In this document: positions 1 to 11,880 of the stretch, piece after piece | How the letters are laid out: each line of letters opens with the position of its first letter | Position numbering within the stretch: the first letter of the stretch is position 1 | Assembly (NCBI GenBank): GCA_019843655.1 | Contig: JACDQD010000102.1 | Coordinates: forward strand, 7,015,501 to 7,079,500 | Direction: 5' to 3' | Origin: Lethocerus indicus | Taxonomy: Eukaryota > Arthropoda > Insecta > Hemiptera > Belostomatidae | DNA: 64,000 nucleotides | The notes under the pieces: model-generated | The model's database searches: none | Told to the model about the DNA's origin: nothing | What the model saw: the letters and a program-made list of their open reading frames with translations, nothing else | Made by a program: the position numbers and the translations under genes

Positions 1-2300
1 GATTTCTGTGTTTCGAATTCCGACGCAAGACACGTATTCAGCCCGTCGTATAATAACATCGATTAAATAATAGTCTGTTCCTCAAAGTCGGAGCCGTGTT
101 GACTTAAAGGGGCGTTTGAACGGAACAATAGTTGCCGTTGTTTGAGCTCGATACAGTGGGGGCGTGAATTTCTAGGAAGTAAATCGAAGGAAAATGTGTT
201 TTCGCCGAAAGATTCTCTCGCCGCCGTGACACTCACGAATGCACGCACCCCGTGTTTGACTCCGTCGCCCGAACTTGCCCGCTGTCTATGAATTAAAGAA
301 ATGGCCCGGACGAATGGAATAATTGCAGGGCCGGCCGCCTCGAGATAACGAAGTCCGGAATGCCGAATGTTCCGGAGCGGAAATAAATTATAATCTACAT
401 ATTTTGAAGCGCCCTACGTCCATAATTTGTGTGATCCAAGTGCCGTCGGAAGAATATGAATTGTACTAAAGTAATAAGCTTCCACGAATTCCGCTAGTAT
501 TAATTGAATTGGTTTATCTCTGCTGACATAAGTTAATAATGTGTTAATTTATAGTTACATCATTTATGTAACTATTCATTTAACACCTTTACGTTACGAG
601 AGTTATTCCTGGCATGCGTTACTCCTAGGATTTTATTAGATCGAAAGGAGAATAATTGAATATTATATCGAGACATCTACTGTTTTTGAATTATAAGGAT
701 TGTACTGTTATTATATGAGCTTCTCTTATAATCAATTCAGATGGAAGTTATCTTCGGTCCGCTCCCAGGATTCGAATCGAGCTCCAATTACTAAATTATG
801 ATTGGGGTCAGGCAATCACTGGCTACTTTGAACTACCTCTTTCTTTGTTCTTTATCCATTGTCATTACATATGAGTGTATAGAGAGAAGCAATTGAGGAA
901 GCAGCACGGTTTGTGACGAATTTCCTTCGCTTCTATTAGTTCTATTGTCGTGTTATCATCAACAGTAGTTAATGAGATTTTTTAACTGGTGGCCACCTTC
1001 ATGCATTTCAATGACTTTCTATTTTCATGTTGCATAAGGAACATAACCGAATCAAAACCAAACAATTGTATCCAGAAAAGTAGTATTCTTATGGACCACT
1101 TTCATTAGATCGTAACTTATGAACAGAATAGAAATTTTATGGCCTTATTTATCGTCTCTACTCATTTCCGGCCACCATTCTAAATAAAGTAAAGGTCTGT
1201 TTTACTCAAGATAATGTCCAGTACAAATTTATGAAAACTCCAGTAAAATATCTTCATATTTCCATTCTTGAATAATTATTTCCTCTAATAATAATAAACT
1301 GTTTTTACTAAGTAAATTTGAAATGTATGTTGGGTGGTTTACTTATGAATTTTTATCTGTTATTTATTAATGTATATTGCTCCCTACATAATGAATTACT
1401 GTATTGAAATTGAATTCTCCTTGTTCTTTGTAATATTTTTAATTAATTCCTTGTTTTAAGTTTAAGTTATTTCACAAAAAGGTTAATGTAATGGAGTGAA
1501 TAGATTAAATGGAATAGGGCGTGCAGTGTAGTGGTATTGGGAGAAGACCAGTAATCTGAGTAGGCCTACTTCGGTGAATTCAATCTTGGAACAGAGTGCG
1601 GGCAACCAACAAGGGCTAGTGGGGAAGCCTTTGCTCTTCTCGCCTCATAACCTTTCAATCACCGATGGCGCCTTACATCTCGGCCACGATATTGAATTCC
1701 GAATCAGGCGAGAGAAAACCAATTTAAAAGCTGTGTTTTTCAAAGAGAATATCTCAGACTTTACCTTCGACTGCCGGGCCCAAAAGGAGCTCATTTTGGA
1801 GTCACAAAGAGGCCCCCCACCTCATCACAATTTAGGACGAGGTAATCAACTACCGTTAGGGGAATGTTTTTATTCCAGAGATGGTTTTCGATCACAATTC
1901 CAGTAAAATACAATAGTAATGTGAAAATGTTAGATTTGCTCGGCAGAACATTATATAACCATTCCGAGAGTTCCGATTCGTCTTGCCGATTATGGGTTCC
2001 GTGCTGAAGAAATACCTTAATCAAATCTGTACACAAATTGATTAATACCTGGCGTAGGAAATTTCTGTTCTCACTTCCTCTTTGTGAAGTGGCGACGTTT
2101 TTCTACATAACAATGGCTTACCTTGAATGCTGCAGGAAAAAAAAATCAGTAAACGATAAAATCAGTAAATGAAGAATAGAGCGTTGTATAGACTAAATGC
2201 GTAGTGCAATTGTGGTTCAATTAAACAAAATTAATGGTTTTTAAAAATGCTTATGTCCAAAAAATCTATCTTCTCTTAAGCCCTTCTAATACAGATATAT
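1..2300. other. Non-coding segment, mixed composition
   Basis: No gene recognised. A G+C-rich patch at about 241-370 contains the 8-bp palindrome GGCCGGCC (329-336) beside an AATTG core, and A+T-rich DNA follows to about 1500. The open frame 1574-1906 (110 codons, plus) starts at a TTG and ends at 1906. It resembles no family I know and is about what chance gives in 64 kb. A few ATTA/TAAT homeodomain-type cores occur at about 495-560. Confidence 0.6.
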
Positions 2301-2500
2301 TTAAATTGTTTTATTAATGGAACCTAATAAAGATTGTCTCTGTGTCTCGCTTGTATTCGGCATAAAATGAATAAACAGGAATTGACCTGTCTGCAACTTA
2401 TTGAGTACGTATATATATATAAAGTTTCAATCATTAGAACGTATCTATTCGGTTTTTCGCTTTGGCCGATTTCATGGATACAACAGTGTAGACTGTCTTT

Positions 2501-2526
2501 GGGAGTGATGGGTGTTGGGGAGGGGG
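2501..2526 (+). repeat. Canonical G-quadruplex motif, plus strand
   Basis: Four G-tracts are visible: GGG at 2501-2503, GGG at 2510-2512, GGGG at 2517-2520 and GGGGG at 2522-2526. The loops are 6, 4 and 1 nt. This meets the G3+N1-7 rule. Folding in the cell is not shown. Confidence 0.85.
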
Positions 2527-2910
2527 AGGCGTGTAAACGCCATGGTAGTTGGGAAAACAAGAGTTTTTTTCATAATCCAGAAATAGAGGGCGCGCTCTTT
2601 GGGCGGGCGCAGCGGAGTTAACAGGGTTGTCGGGCAGACGGGCCTCGTCGACGGGACTGGTTTGAATATTCTGTTCTTGTTTATTGATCATCCGTTTGTT
2701 AACGGAGAACATTTATCCGGTAAGCGGGGTGAGCTGGCGGGGGTCGCTGAGCCCCCTCAATGGAGCCCTCTCCCGCTGGGGGGTGGTGCCCGATTTTTTT
2801 CCGCCTTTTTAGACCGGGTATTTTCCGGTTTCGTTGTTTTTTTTCTCTCTTGTGCTTTTTATACGCGTCGGCGGATGTGTTGTGCGGCCGAAAACTTATG
2901 ACCCGGCTCT

Positions 2911-2925
2911 CCCTCCCTCCCTCCC
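2911..2925 (-). repeat. (CCCT)n tract, G-quadruplex motif on minus strand
   Basis: Four CCC triplets at 2911-2913, 2915-2917, 2919-2921 and 2923-2925 are separated by single T residues. The minus strand therefore reads as four GGG tracts with single-A loops. From general knowledge, 1-nt loops favour stable parallel quadruplexes, and the C-rich strand can form an i-motif. It lies about 390 bp from the plus-strand motif at 2501. Confidence 0.9.
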
Positions 2926-3040
2926 ACCGCATCGGCAATTCGTCCGGCTCGGTAATCATTTTCGGACGGCGGCCCCAGCCTCAATTGTTTACCTAATGGC
3001 CGGCACAATTAGAAATGCATTGATAAAAATATAAACAGAT

Positions 3041-4660
3041 CTAGTGTGGTGGGAGAAAAGAGTCCTGGTATCTATTAAACGTACAAATAAATAAAAAAAC
3101 TATAATTATGAATACTCCGTTTAGCATACAGTCGCCTGATTTTCATTTAAAATATGCCATTTTTTCCTATAATTATCTTTTCTCATGGACAAGGTTTCCT
3201 GTCTCATTGTATCAGTTTTGCTTTTATTCAAAAGCCCTTGTTGAATTTTTGACCAATGTTATAATATGAAAATAGCGTTTTAATTTTTAAATGAATTTTG
3301 AATATTTGTCCTTTTATATTTTGCTTGACATTTACTGCTTTGGTGGTGAAAGTGCACCTTCGTCGTTATACACATTTTATACGCACCGGAACTAATTTCA
3401 ATTAGTTACCTATGCTCAAATTAGGTTTTTACAAATGAATATGTTTCATAATTTTGGGGATATAATTCAACATGTCAATTATTGTATATTTTAAAACGTA
3501 AATCTGATTTTGGCTATTTTTCTTAGTGCTTGAGACATAATCATGTACAGGCATCTTGAATTGTTGAGCCACGGCGAATTTGTAGACAGGTAATTTACGG
3601 CCTCTTTTACAGAGATAATATTTGAAGAGCAGAATGTTGTGTCAGTTCCCTATGAAGACAATTTTGCATTGCGTTTTCGGGTTGGGCCACAAGCGTCTTT
3701 ATTGAGGGATTGTTGCGAGAGACAGTATCAAAGGATGTTTACCTTTGACTCCGACTAAGCGAGCGGTCGGATGGTTATTTCCCTAGGGCTTGCTTTAAGT
3801 AATGTTAGATACGTGGGTGTTTATTAGTATTATTAGGAACATTATTAAACCGGATGTTTTTGATACACATAAATTATGCCTCTCTTCCACGCATAATCAC
3901 TCTCAATCCACCTTCGTTTAAAATAAAATTCCCGTTGAGTCCCATGTCAAATATTTTTGTTTCTATATAAATCATTTCATCATTATATGTTGCCCATGTA
4001 GTTTTCTCCGCTTCCTACATTTCAAACATTTTTCTTACTTTATTATAAAATGATGACGGAATTAGCTGTACCTGTTCTGACAGCTCATTAATGTCCCCCA
4101 GGGTCGAAAATTAGTATGTAATAACCGAGAGAGGATGGTGTTCTTACCTTACGCCTTTGACCCTCTTTTCCAATTTATGTTTCATAATTTCACCGCACCG
4201 CAGAACTCGCTTTGGCAGAACAGATTAGACCTAAGTTTTTCCTAAGTATAAGCAATTGTATTCGGAGTGAAGCAGTCTGGGCAACGAGAAAACGGTACCC
4301 TAGGTCGTTACATTGAGTCGAAACGATTAAATAAACAGGCGTAAATAAATACAATAGCTTTACAAATTCCATACCTCGTTGCATTCTTGATCACTACAAT
4401 CGTTGCAGCTAAGGTAATCAGTTTACACATGTCTATAATCTTGTCTAAAGCACTTATTAAATGGTTATTGTCCATTTTCTAATCCCTTAATTACACAGGT
4501 AATCACAAAATAACTTTCCAATCTTATTCAGGATTATATTTTTTCCCCTGCTATTGTCCTCAAATTAAGCAATCGAGTGACGAAAAAAAATGGTCGTTAG
4601 CCAAAACCAGTTGCACGTCGATGCACCTTAATGAAATCAGATTTAATAAATTAGAACTCG
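3041..4660. other. A+T-rich spacer
   Basis: Nothing gene-like. The sequence is A+T-rich with short poly-T and poly-A runs. A moderately G+C-rich stretch at about 3660-3780 has no further structure that I could see. The open frame 4190-4384 (minus, 64 codons) has no recognisable motif. Confidence 0.6.
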
Positions 4661-5060
4661 TTCCCACGCCCCTACCGTTCCGTTTCTGGAACTCGTACAT
4701 GGGGGGAGGACGGTGCGTTAATTAAGATTCTGCCGTCCATATTACCCGGCGTGACTAGCCCTCCTCCCAGGTCTACCCCTCTTCCTCAGCTTGATGGGGG
4801 TGACATGACGTTAGGGATATTTGTCACGTTAGGCCCTCCCGCCTCTGGCCCACCACTGCCTCTGTCTTGTCTTCTCCGTGGTATTTGAAACATGAATTAT
4901 TAACACCGATAGTAATTACGTTGTCCTCCTGATGCCGACGGAGCGCCTTGTCTCTCCCTTCGCCCCGATTAGGCCTTCATACGCTCCGATGCTTCACAAC
5001 CCGGCCAGCGCTTGTAATTACTCGCGGAGGTCTAGGGTGTGAACTTTAAACATGCAGTCC
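4661..5060. other. G+C-rich island, pyrimidine-biased
   Basis: A C/T-rich plus strand spans about 4735-5030. TTCCCACG at 4671-4678 matches the Su(H)/CSL core on the minus strand. TGAC/GTCA half-sites occur at about 4800-4830. There is no open frame of note. The texture is that of a possible regulatory element; function is inference only. Confidence 0.5.
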
Positions 5061-8000
5061 GATAATTGGTGTGATGTTCCTTATGTAACTTTAGTTCATT
5101 AGTCTTACTTTTTCACGCTATCTTTATATTTTACCATAACATAACCTTCAAAATTGATCGATAAATGTAGACAACGTGAGAACAAGTACCCCGGAGGCGG
5201 TATCAGTCTGTCGCACGCTCATATTTTTGTCTTTATTAATGACACCACGCCACCAACTTTCAAGACCGAACCGTATTAGATGCCTGGCCAGTAGAATTGT
5301 AGTGGAACCCCTCTGGGTCACATCACGCACAACTGGGTTACAACATGACTAAAGTCACATACAGACTAATTATATTCATGACAGGAATGGATAAAAGAAA
5401 CAGGAACAAAAACAAACGTGCAAATGGCTATTCCACAAACATGTAGTAGACACAGTGTAGTAGACACAGCAAATAGGCAATACATTAACTCTTCAGACAA
5501 GAACAAACAGACAGAACATACATATTTACCTACTAACAAAGAACCAAAATAATATAGGTACTGTAAAATTATGTTATAAAACCCATAAATTAACCATATA
5601 GGTTCATTTCATATACCCCAGTTATTTACAGATTACTGGCGAAATTCAAGGCGGTTTGCTAGACTAAACCGGATCAAAGCAGCTGTAAGGCGGGTTTGCA
5701 TCATTCAGCGCCGTATTTCACAGCAGATACGAGCTGGGTGTCGCGGTAACTTATTTTGTAAATATCATGAGTAATTATGTATCATATTTATTATTATATG
5801 TAATAATTATGTAGGGTATTTTGAAATTTCGAGTGAATATGTAAAATTACCGGTGACTAGTTTTGAATGGCAATTCCAGGCCACTCTCGGTTCGTGCCTA
5901 ACTAGCTCGCATTCACGATCGCCTAATGAGGCATTCCGGATTTTTCTCCGCTCATAATTGTTAATTGATTTGCTAATTAAAATGGCAGTCAGGGTGAAGA
6001 CCTGGAGGAGGGCTGGATTGCGGGTCGCTAATGACCGCGGTACTCTCATCCGGCCTCCGATCCACCCCACGATATGCCCCACTTTTCCGGCATTAATACC
6101 ACCTATTGTTAACTTCCACCGGCTGAACCGTATTCAAGACTACAATAAACACTGTATATTCGAGCTTTCCGATAGTTCTATTTAATAGCCCGACGTAGAG
6201 AAAAATTGTACTCCCTTACGGCCGTTGTGGTAAGGGGGATTGATGCATAATTGGTGGTTGCTTTTATTTTTCCTGAAAAATCAGAACTCATTGTGTTAAA
6301 AGTCCTAAATGTTTCGTTTGAGTTTAGATAAATTTATCTTGATGAATCCAAACTCCGAGAGGAAATTTCGTAGCGTTTTTCATCTCGGGTCCGTTTGTAT
6401 GCAGAGGAAATAGGAAGGGGAGGGGGATCAGTTTGCTTCGGTCTATCCTCTACCCAATCACATTTGGGGGCGGGGTGTTCAAGAATCAGTTCGTCTCGAA
6501 AAACTTTAAACAATACCTAAAATCCCTTTAAGCCCCAAAGCTATTTGTGGGCGTATACGCTTTAGGTATCCTCAGTTGCAGTTTGAGTGAAAGTGCTTTG
6601 AAGTTCGATGGACTGTCAGGGTTTAGAATCGTGAACCGTTTGCAAAAATGTTCAAATGTTGAAGGGAGGGGGGGTGGTTGATTAAAGAGGAAGAAGAAAG
6701 GCTGGAAATGGGGCAGAGATAGTACTTTTTGTACCCCTTATTGGAATTAAACTGCAAATAAAAAGGGAATATCTCCGTTCGTTTTACTATTAAATTATAC
6801 GCAATTAGCTAGTTAGTTTAATAAAACATTATTTTAGAAACAGTTTATAAACCTCTTCACCCTAGAATGAGGAGTTCAGAGACGGGAATGGTATTGCCTA
6901 GATTTATATTATGTTCTCAAACCTGCCAGGAACATTGTTTCATTGTACTGATATCTGTTCAGCGTTCGGGGAATGAAAGAAATCGGTGGAACGTGACGTA
7001 ATTTTGTACCAGGCACCAATTAGGATTTGAGGCAACAGAATCAATATGGGTTCAGTGAGTTGAAATTCGAGTCGGTGAAGTTGACCAACTGGAAGCAATA
7101 AATCTGAGAACCATTCCGACTTTTGTCAATCCACCGAGTGGAATTCGTCGAATAAATGTTTTATCTAAAATAATGTATGATTTATTTAACGGAATAATAA
7201 TAAAGCTCTTACCGTATGATCTTGTTAGCTGGGGCACAGTAGCCAACCGACCGGTACGCGATTGAAACCACAGCAAAGTCAATGTTGTATGACTCAATCG
7301 TGTTTGGAATATCCGATTGGGGGAATCTAAATTGACCGCTTTTATATCACTTTCACTTTTCTACTTTGTGTAACTCTGCAAATTCGGAAACAAGTACGGT
7401 CCGCATAACTATATTCAATTTAATTTGTCGTTATTTGTAAAGACTCGGGCTTATATCCGACGATTCACATCTTGATCTACATAAGAACATCCGCATGATC
7501 GAAATTAACTTCGAACTGTCAGCATTTTTGTCAGCTTATTTTATAAATCTAGTAAGGAATGTTCGAGAGGGCCACAAAAAGTGCCAAACAAGGAGGTTAT
7601 ACTGAAAATTAAACTTTTATCAAGCTTCATTTATAGCATCTGTCTTCTTGTCAACAAAATAGCCTAATATTTAGATCATTTTATCCAACGAAACGGTTGG
7701 AAACTTCGAAACCACCAGCGTACCGAACTGAGGTTCAGTGTAGGTGGCGAGAGGATGATTGACATTGGAATAGGTTAATTACACCTTGTCTCCAAGTGGG
7801 GCTCACCAGCTCCGTTGTTCACACTTCAATGGTACAAACGCCGCCCAATCAATAGTCTCCCGACTTGGAGCTGTTCAATTACCCAATATAAGAATATTCC
7901 ATATCATTAAATGTTTGTTTCTAACTTCAAAAGAATATTACTTCTCCAATAGATCCATTAATTCTTTAACAAAAATAATAACATTATCTGTCTGAAAAAG

Positions 8001-8450
8001 AAAATGAGGGGCAAATATCGAATTAATTTCAGTATGGACAGTAAGTACAGCACGATTAGTATTATTAGAGTATAGTATGGGCGTCCAACCTACGTTGGAA
8101 ATTCGGTAAATAACTGTATCGCGCTAAAGAATTATCCAAAATCATCAAAATTGAGTTAGCAACATTTACAGGCTACTGCAAAATGTGACTGTTTGTTAGC
8201 GACAGTAGGAGACATTGGAGCCCTATTTTGAGGTTTTTTCGTTCGTCTGACTTCCTCTTACCCGCTAACGCACTCTCAGTGAGTAACTCTGCAGAGGAAA
8301 GTCACATATTTCATAATTGGTTCGATTTGATTAAAACAAGTTAGTAATTTCTTGCATCACTTACGGAAGACGGGGCTATACCTAAACCTTTCAGTTACTG
8401 ATATAATCGGATTGTAGGAGGACACCGGCCTAACATGAATATGAGTCGGC
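5061..8450. other. A+T-rich spacer with two denser blocks
   Basis: No gene recognised. At about 5640-5760 there is a mixed-composition block with an inverted pair CGGTTT (5652-5657) / AAACCG (5666-5671) around an 8-nt loop. At about 5870-6130 a further mixed block includes TAATTAAAATGGC. A purine-rich stretch with a G7 run lies at about 6660-6720. Open frames (60-91 codons) lack motifs. Confidence 0.55.
5443..5470. repeat. 14-bp tandem duplication
   Basis: Two adjacent copies of GTAGTAGACACAG(T/C) lie at 5443-5456 and 5457-5470, and 13 of 14 positions are identical. This looks like a local slippage duplication. Confidence 0.9.
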
Positions 8451-9540
8451 ATCCAGGAAACGGCGGGCGACATGAGCGATGGGGTAATTTTAGTTTTGCG
8501 CCGCCGAGGGGTCGGTAATGATTTTCAACGGGTTAATATGGTCAAAGTGGAGACAAGCTGAATAAATGATGAAGGGGAATGACAAATGGCTCCGAGGGGA
8601 CCCCGGCCGTGCCTCAGTTTGTCCACACACAAACAACTCGTGAATACTTAATCTATGTACGCCGCCTGGAGACACACACCGGTCAGGAGGAGTCACCTTG
8701 GCACCTTCCCTCCCACATACCTATACGTACCTTATCTGTCCCTCTCCTATTACCTATTGCTGCTAATCACTGAAAATCGTTAGGATACATCTCTCGAGAT
8801 ATCGGCCCAGTCGTGAATTAGGGAAAGAAACCGTGTCAATTAGGCCAGACATCTCACTGAACATTTACAATTTGACATCTAACATCATCCCATAAACAAT
8901 ACCTCGAATAATTACATAATAATATGTATTGACATAATATTTCGAACAGATATTTCAATTTTATTATAATTGTAAGAAATTTCGCCCTTATTTATTGATT
9001 AAATCGATCGCTATTTGTCAACGTATAAATGGCAATATTTTTTTCTTTACACCTGTTAGTATTACTGAATTTAAACTGTTTGTATTATTGGAATTTACGC
9101 TGAAATCGTACATGTAAATTTAACGGGTTCATGTTTATGAAAATGTCATTCGCTCGACGCAAGAATTTAGAGTGTTATTTCTATTTTCGCTAGAAATTCG
9201 AAAGGAATTTCCGCGGAATATTAAGGTCGAATATTATAGTGGCGGCGCCTACGATATATCAGAGATCTCACTAATAGGTCTGATAATTCAATTGAAATTA
9301 ACGCTGATTGACTCCCTCCTCCGCCCCCCCCCCATCCTCCTCCCAACCCACCACCATATCTCATGAGACCGACCGAATAGAGGCCGAGAGAGATACCGAC
9401 AATTAATTACGTTCCAGGGGACGATACTCGTTTAGATGGCGGCTAGCTACGTGATTAGTAAGCACGGGCCGCCCCCACTACAGCCAGGACACTGATTAGC
9501 CCCGTCCCCCCTCAACCCCCTCAATATTCAATCTCGTCGA
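8451..9540. other. Island with C-rich stretches
   Basis: A mixed G+C-rich block spans 8460-8800, then an A+T-rich gap of about 400 bp, then a C-rich patch at about 9310-9540. The patch includes a C10 run (9324-9333) followed by two CCC tracts. Spacing in the C-rich patch just misses the usual quadruplex rule, with one loop of 8 nt. No coding signal. Confidence 0.55.
9324..9333. repeat. C10 homopolymer
   Basis: Uninterrupted run of ten C residues, followed by CCC at 9342-9344 and 9347-9349. It is a likely site of length variation or assembly error. Confidence 0.95.
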
Positions 9541-10440
9541 TACCGAAGACCTTATCTGCATCATCACAGAATGGAATTTTCGTTCCATCCTTCGTGTGAA
9601 CACTGTGTGACTGGTGGAATTTCTAGAATCGTTAGGACGCGTACAACAAGCCAGTTCTTCTGAGGGTTCACATCATTAAACAGAAATCAGAAACAATCGA
9701 TTTCAGAATCACCTAAATTGAAATTAGAAAATATACTATATGTTATATATATTATGCAAATGATTGATTGCCCTAGTCTTGAATATTTTCAAATAGGTCT
9801 ATATTGATTGGATGTTCACTATCACATTTATTAATTGATTTGGCGATTACCTATTTTTCTATATAACTATAGAACGCTGTATTGATTTAATTTATTAATT
9901 AATTATGTTTATATAGTAATTTTTAATGTTTTTGAAAGTATAAATAGTTAGATAGTTTTATCCATATAGATTTCTTAATTTATGAGTGCTATCTATTATT
10001 TTTGAGAAGGGTACTGGAGCGCTTTATTACAAATCAATTATTCAGGGCTTTCACTGCGTAAAACGATCGGTAGATTAATTATAAATTAACTTGATAACAA
10101 GTTTGGCGGATAATGAGGCTGCACGTATGCATTGGCCGTGTATCACGGCGAGTCGGCTTTTAACGATTTTCTATCGTGCGTTATTAATTCAACGAGTCAA
10201 TTACCCGCTTTATTCCTCAACTCCATTAGCCGATACATTTTTTATTCTCATATAGGACTCGGGGTTGAATGAATGATGTGCATTTCGTGAAAAATTATAG
10301 GTTAGTTTGAATCAATTCGGCTTGATTTCAGATAAAATGCCGGGTACTGTTTGTTAGGCGTAATAAATAAATTAAGGTATGCATTATTTTCAGAAAATGA
10401 CGATACTTTATATTAAAAATTCTGAAAGAAAATGAGAGGC
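9541..10440. other. A+T-rich segment with homeodomain-site block
   Basis: ATGCAAAT (9754-9761) is followed directly by GATTGATTG. Repeated TTAATTAATTA sits near 9890-9905. The stretch 10040-10250 mixes ATTAATTATAAATTAAC, GATAA and G/C-rich words with no simple repeats, the texture seen in conserved non-coding elements. No gene recognised. Confidence 0.5.
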
Positions 10441-10492
10441 TTGGAAGGAGAGCAGAGAAAATCGTTAAACTCGTTGTGAGTGGTGGCGGGGG

Positions 10493-10505
10493 TTTTTTTT
10501 TTTTT
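10493..10505. repeat. T13 homopolymer
   Basis: Run of thirteen T directly after GGCGGGGG. It could be a retroposed poly-A tail on the minus strand, but no body or target-site duplication was seen. Confidence 0.95.
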
Positions 10506-11652
10506 CCTGCCGCCTCTATTTGGTAGAGAAGAAACGTTTTCTTATAGAACAGAACCGGGGGCGGGAAACATTAGGGAAGTAAGAGGCCGAGTGCGGTGGG
10601 GCTGATAGCGGGGCCTGCAGTCGGTAGACGACCGGCCCTTATTAAACGGGCAAATCATCCCCCAGGGAACCTCCTGGCAAACCGTTTACACCCCAGCACT
10701 GGTTCACAACTACCAGCCTAATCCACCCGGCCATTTTATGTATAAACGAGGTACATCGAACGCTCATTCGGAAAGGGTAGAAATAACCTGTCAAATTTTC
10801 CTTCCAGCTTTAAAAACGGTGCGGGTTAAATTCCGTTACGTACCCATTATTGCCACTACAATATGAAATTTAATAAACTAATATTTAACTAATGTTTAAT
10901 TGTACTAATCTAACTAATTTAAACTCTAATAATCATCAACGATTTATAATTCTATTTAGACGTATATATAAATACGTAATTATATTAAAAGTTTATATAC
11001 ACTGAAATATTAGTTCGCCTCTCACATTTACTGTGGAAGTTTGAAATGAGAGGAATTTACAGAGTTCGCCTCAAAACTCTAACTTTCCTATAGTATTAAG
11101 TATTGAAGGGGGGGATAGATAGCTTTTCATTATAAAGAAGTTTCATGTATATACTAAATAACGCTGTGACTTTTTAACGGTATATCCTCCTATTTCAGTT
11201 TATCGCAAAACCCTGAATTGTTGTAAAACTTTAACCTTAGTTAAAGATATTACAAAAGATAATTTCTATGTAAAACATAATTGGCGTCTAGCGCATTTTT
11301 ATTAAGCGAATTGAATTGTCCTTTCTGCTTCGGTGTTAAAAAAAAATCAAAGAGTTACTGTAGTTATTAAAGACATTTGCGATACTGGGGGCGGCTACAT
11401 GAGTTTACAGTCGCAGAGAGTTTTTATACGAGACCGAAGAATAGACCGCGCTATAACGGCTAGGATTTTGGAACCGGTTAAAAAGTAGACAGTCTTGCGT
11501 GGGCGGCGGGCAATATCCGAGGGGAGGCGCCGGGTCATAACCGGGAGAGCATGTTATTAAAGGGGACAAATCATCCCCTTTGGAAGTGCGGGCGTACCTT
11601 TTACTGTGTACTGCATGTTGGTGCATACGGTGAGGGTGACGGGGGCCACCCC

Positions 11653-11690
11653 TATAAATGGGCTCCCAGTCCGTCCCTATTCTACTCCAC
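11653..11690 (+). promoter_or_regulatory. Candidate TATA/Inr core promoter
   Basis: TATAAAT at 11653-11659 lies in a G+C-rich island. The sequence CTACTCC at 11682-11688 fits the YYANWYY initiator, with its A at 11684, 31 bp downstream of the first T of the TATA element. This is the usual spacing. No downstream open frame or splice structure supports a transcript, so this may be chance. Confidence 0.22.
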
Positions 11691-11880
11691 CTTTCACTCC
11701 CTGGACAAGAAATTTTCGCCTGTTATCCAATCCAAGGAGGAAGTTGTACCACTTTTTAGCCGACAGTTTCATCGCAATAATGTGTAAAAAACAAAAGTAC
11801 AGAGCCGAATATTAAAGTTACTTTTGTGAAATCCCTCCAGCGGCAGGGCTTTGATTCTGTCAATTCTTAATAGTCAATTA

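Larger units (their letters stand above)
2301..3040. other. G+C-rich island bracketed by two G-quadruplex motifs
   Basis: The segment becomes G+C-rich from about 2500 to 2960. It holds a G-rich quadruplex motif near its left edge, a GC-box-like GGGCGGGC at 2601-2608, and a C-rich quadruplex motif near its right edge. Several overlapping open frames of 66-100 codons are present on both strands. They are shadows of the G+C-rich composition and have no recognisable domains. It could be a regulatory island or an unmethylated promoter-like element; no TATA box or clear initiator was seen. Confidence 0.55.
10441..11880. other. Two G+C-rich islands around an A+T-rich spacer
   Basis: Island one (about 10480-10740) begins with GGCGGGGG followed by T13 (10493-10505). 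Island two (about 11480-11720) carries a TATA/initiator arrangement. The spacer between them (10860-11340) is A+T-rich. Short open frames of 69-78 codons at 11405-11815 overlap one another in several frames and look non-coding. Confidence 0.5.
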
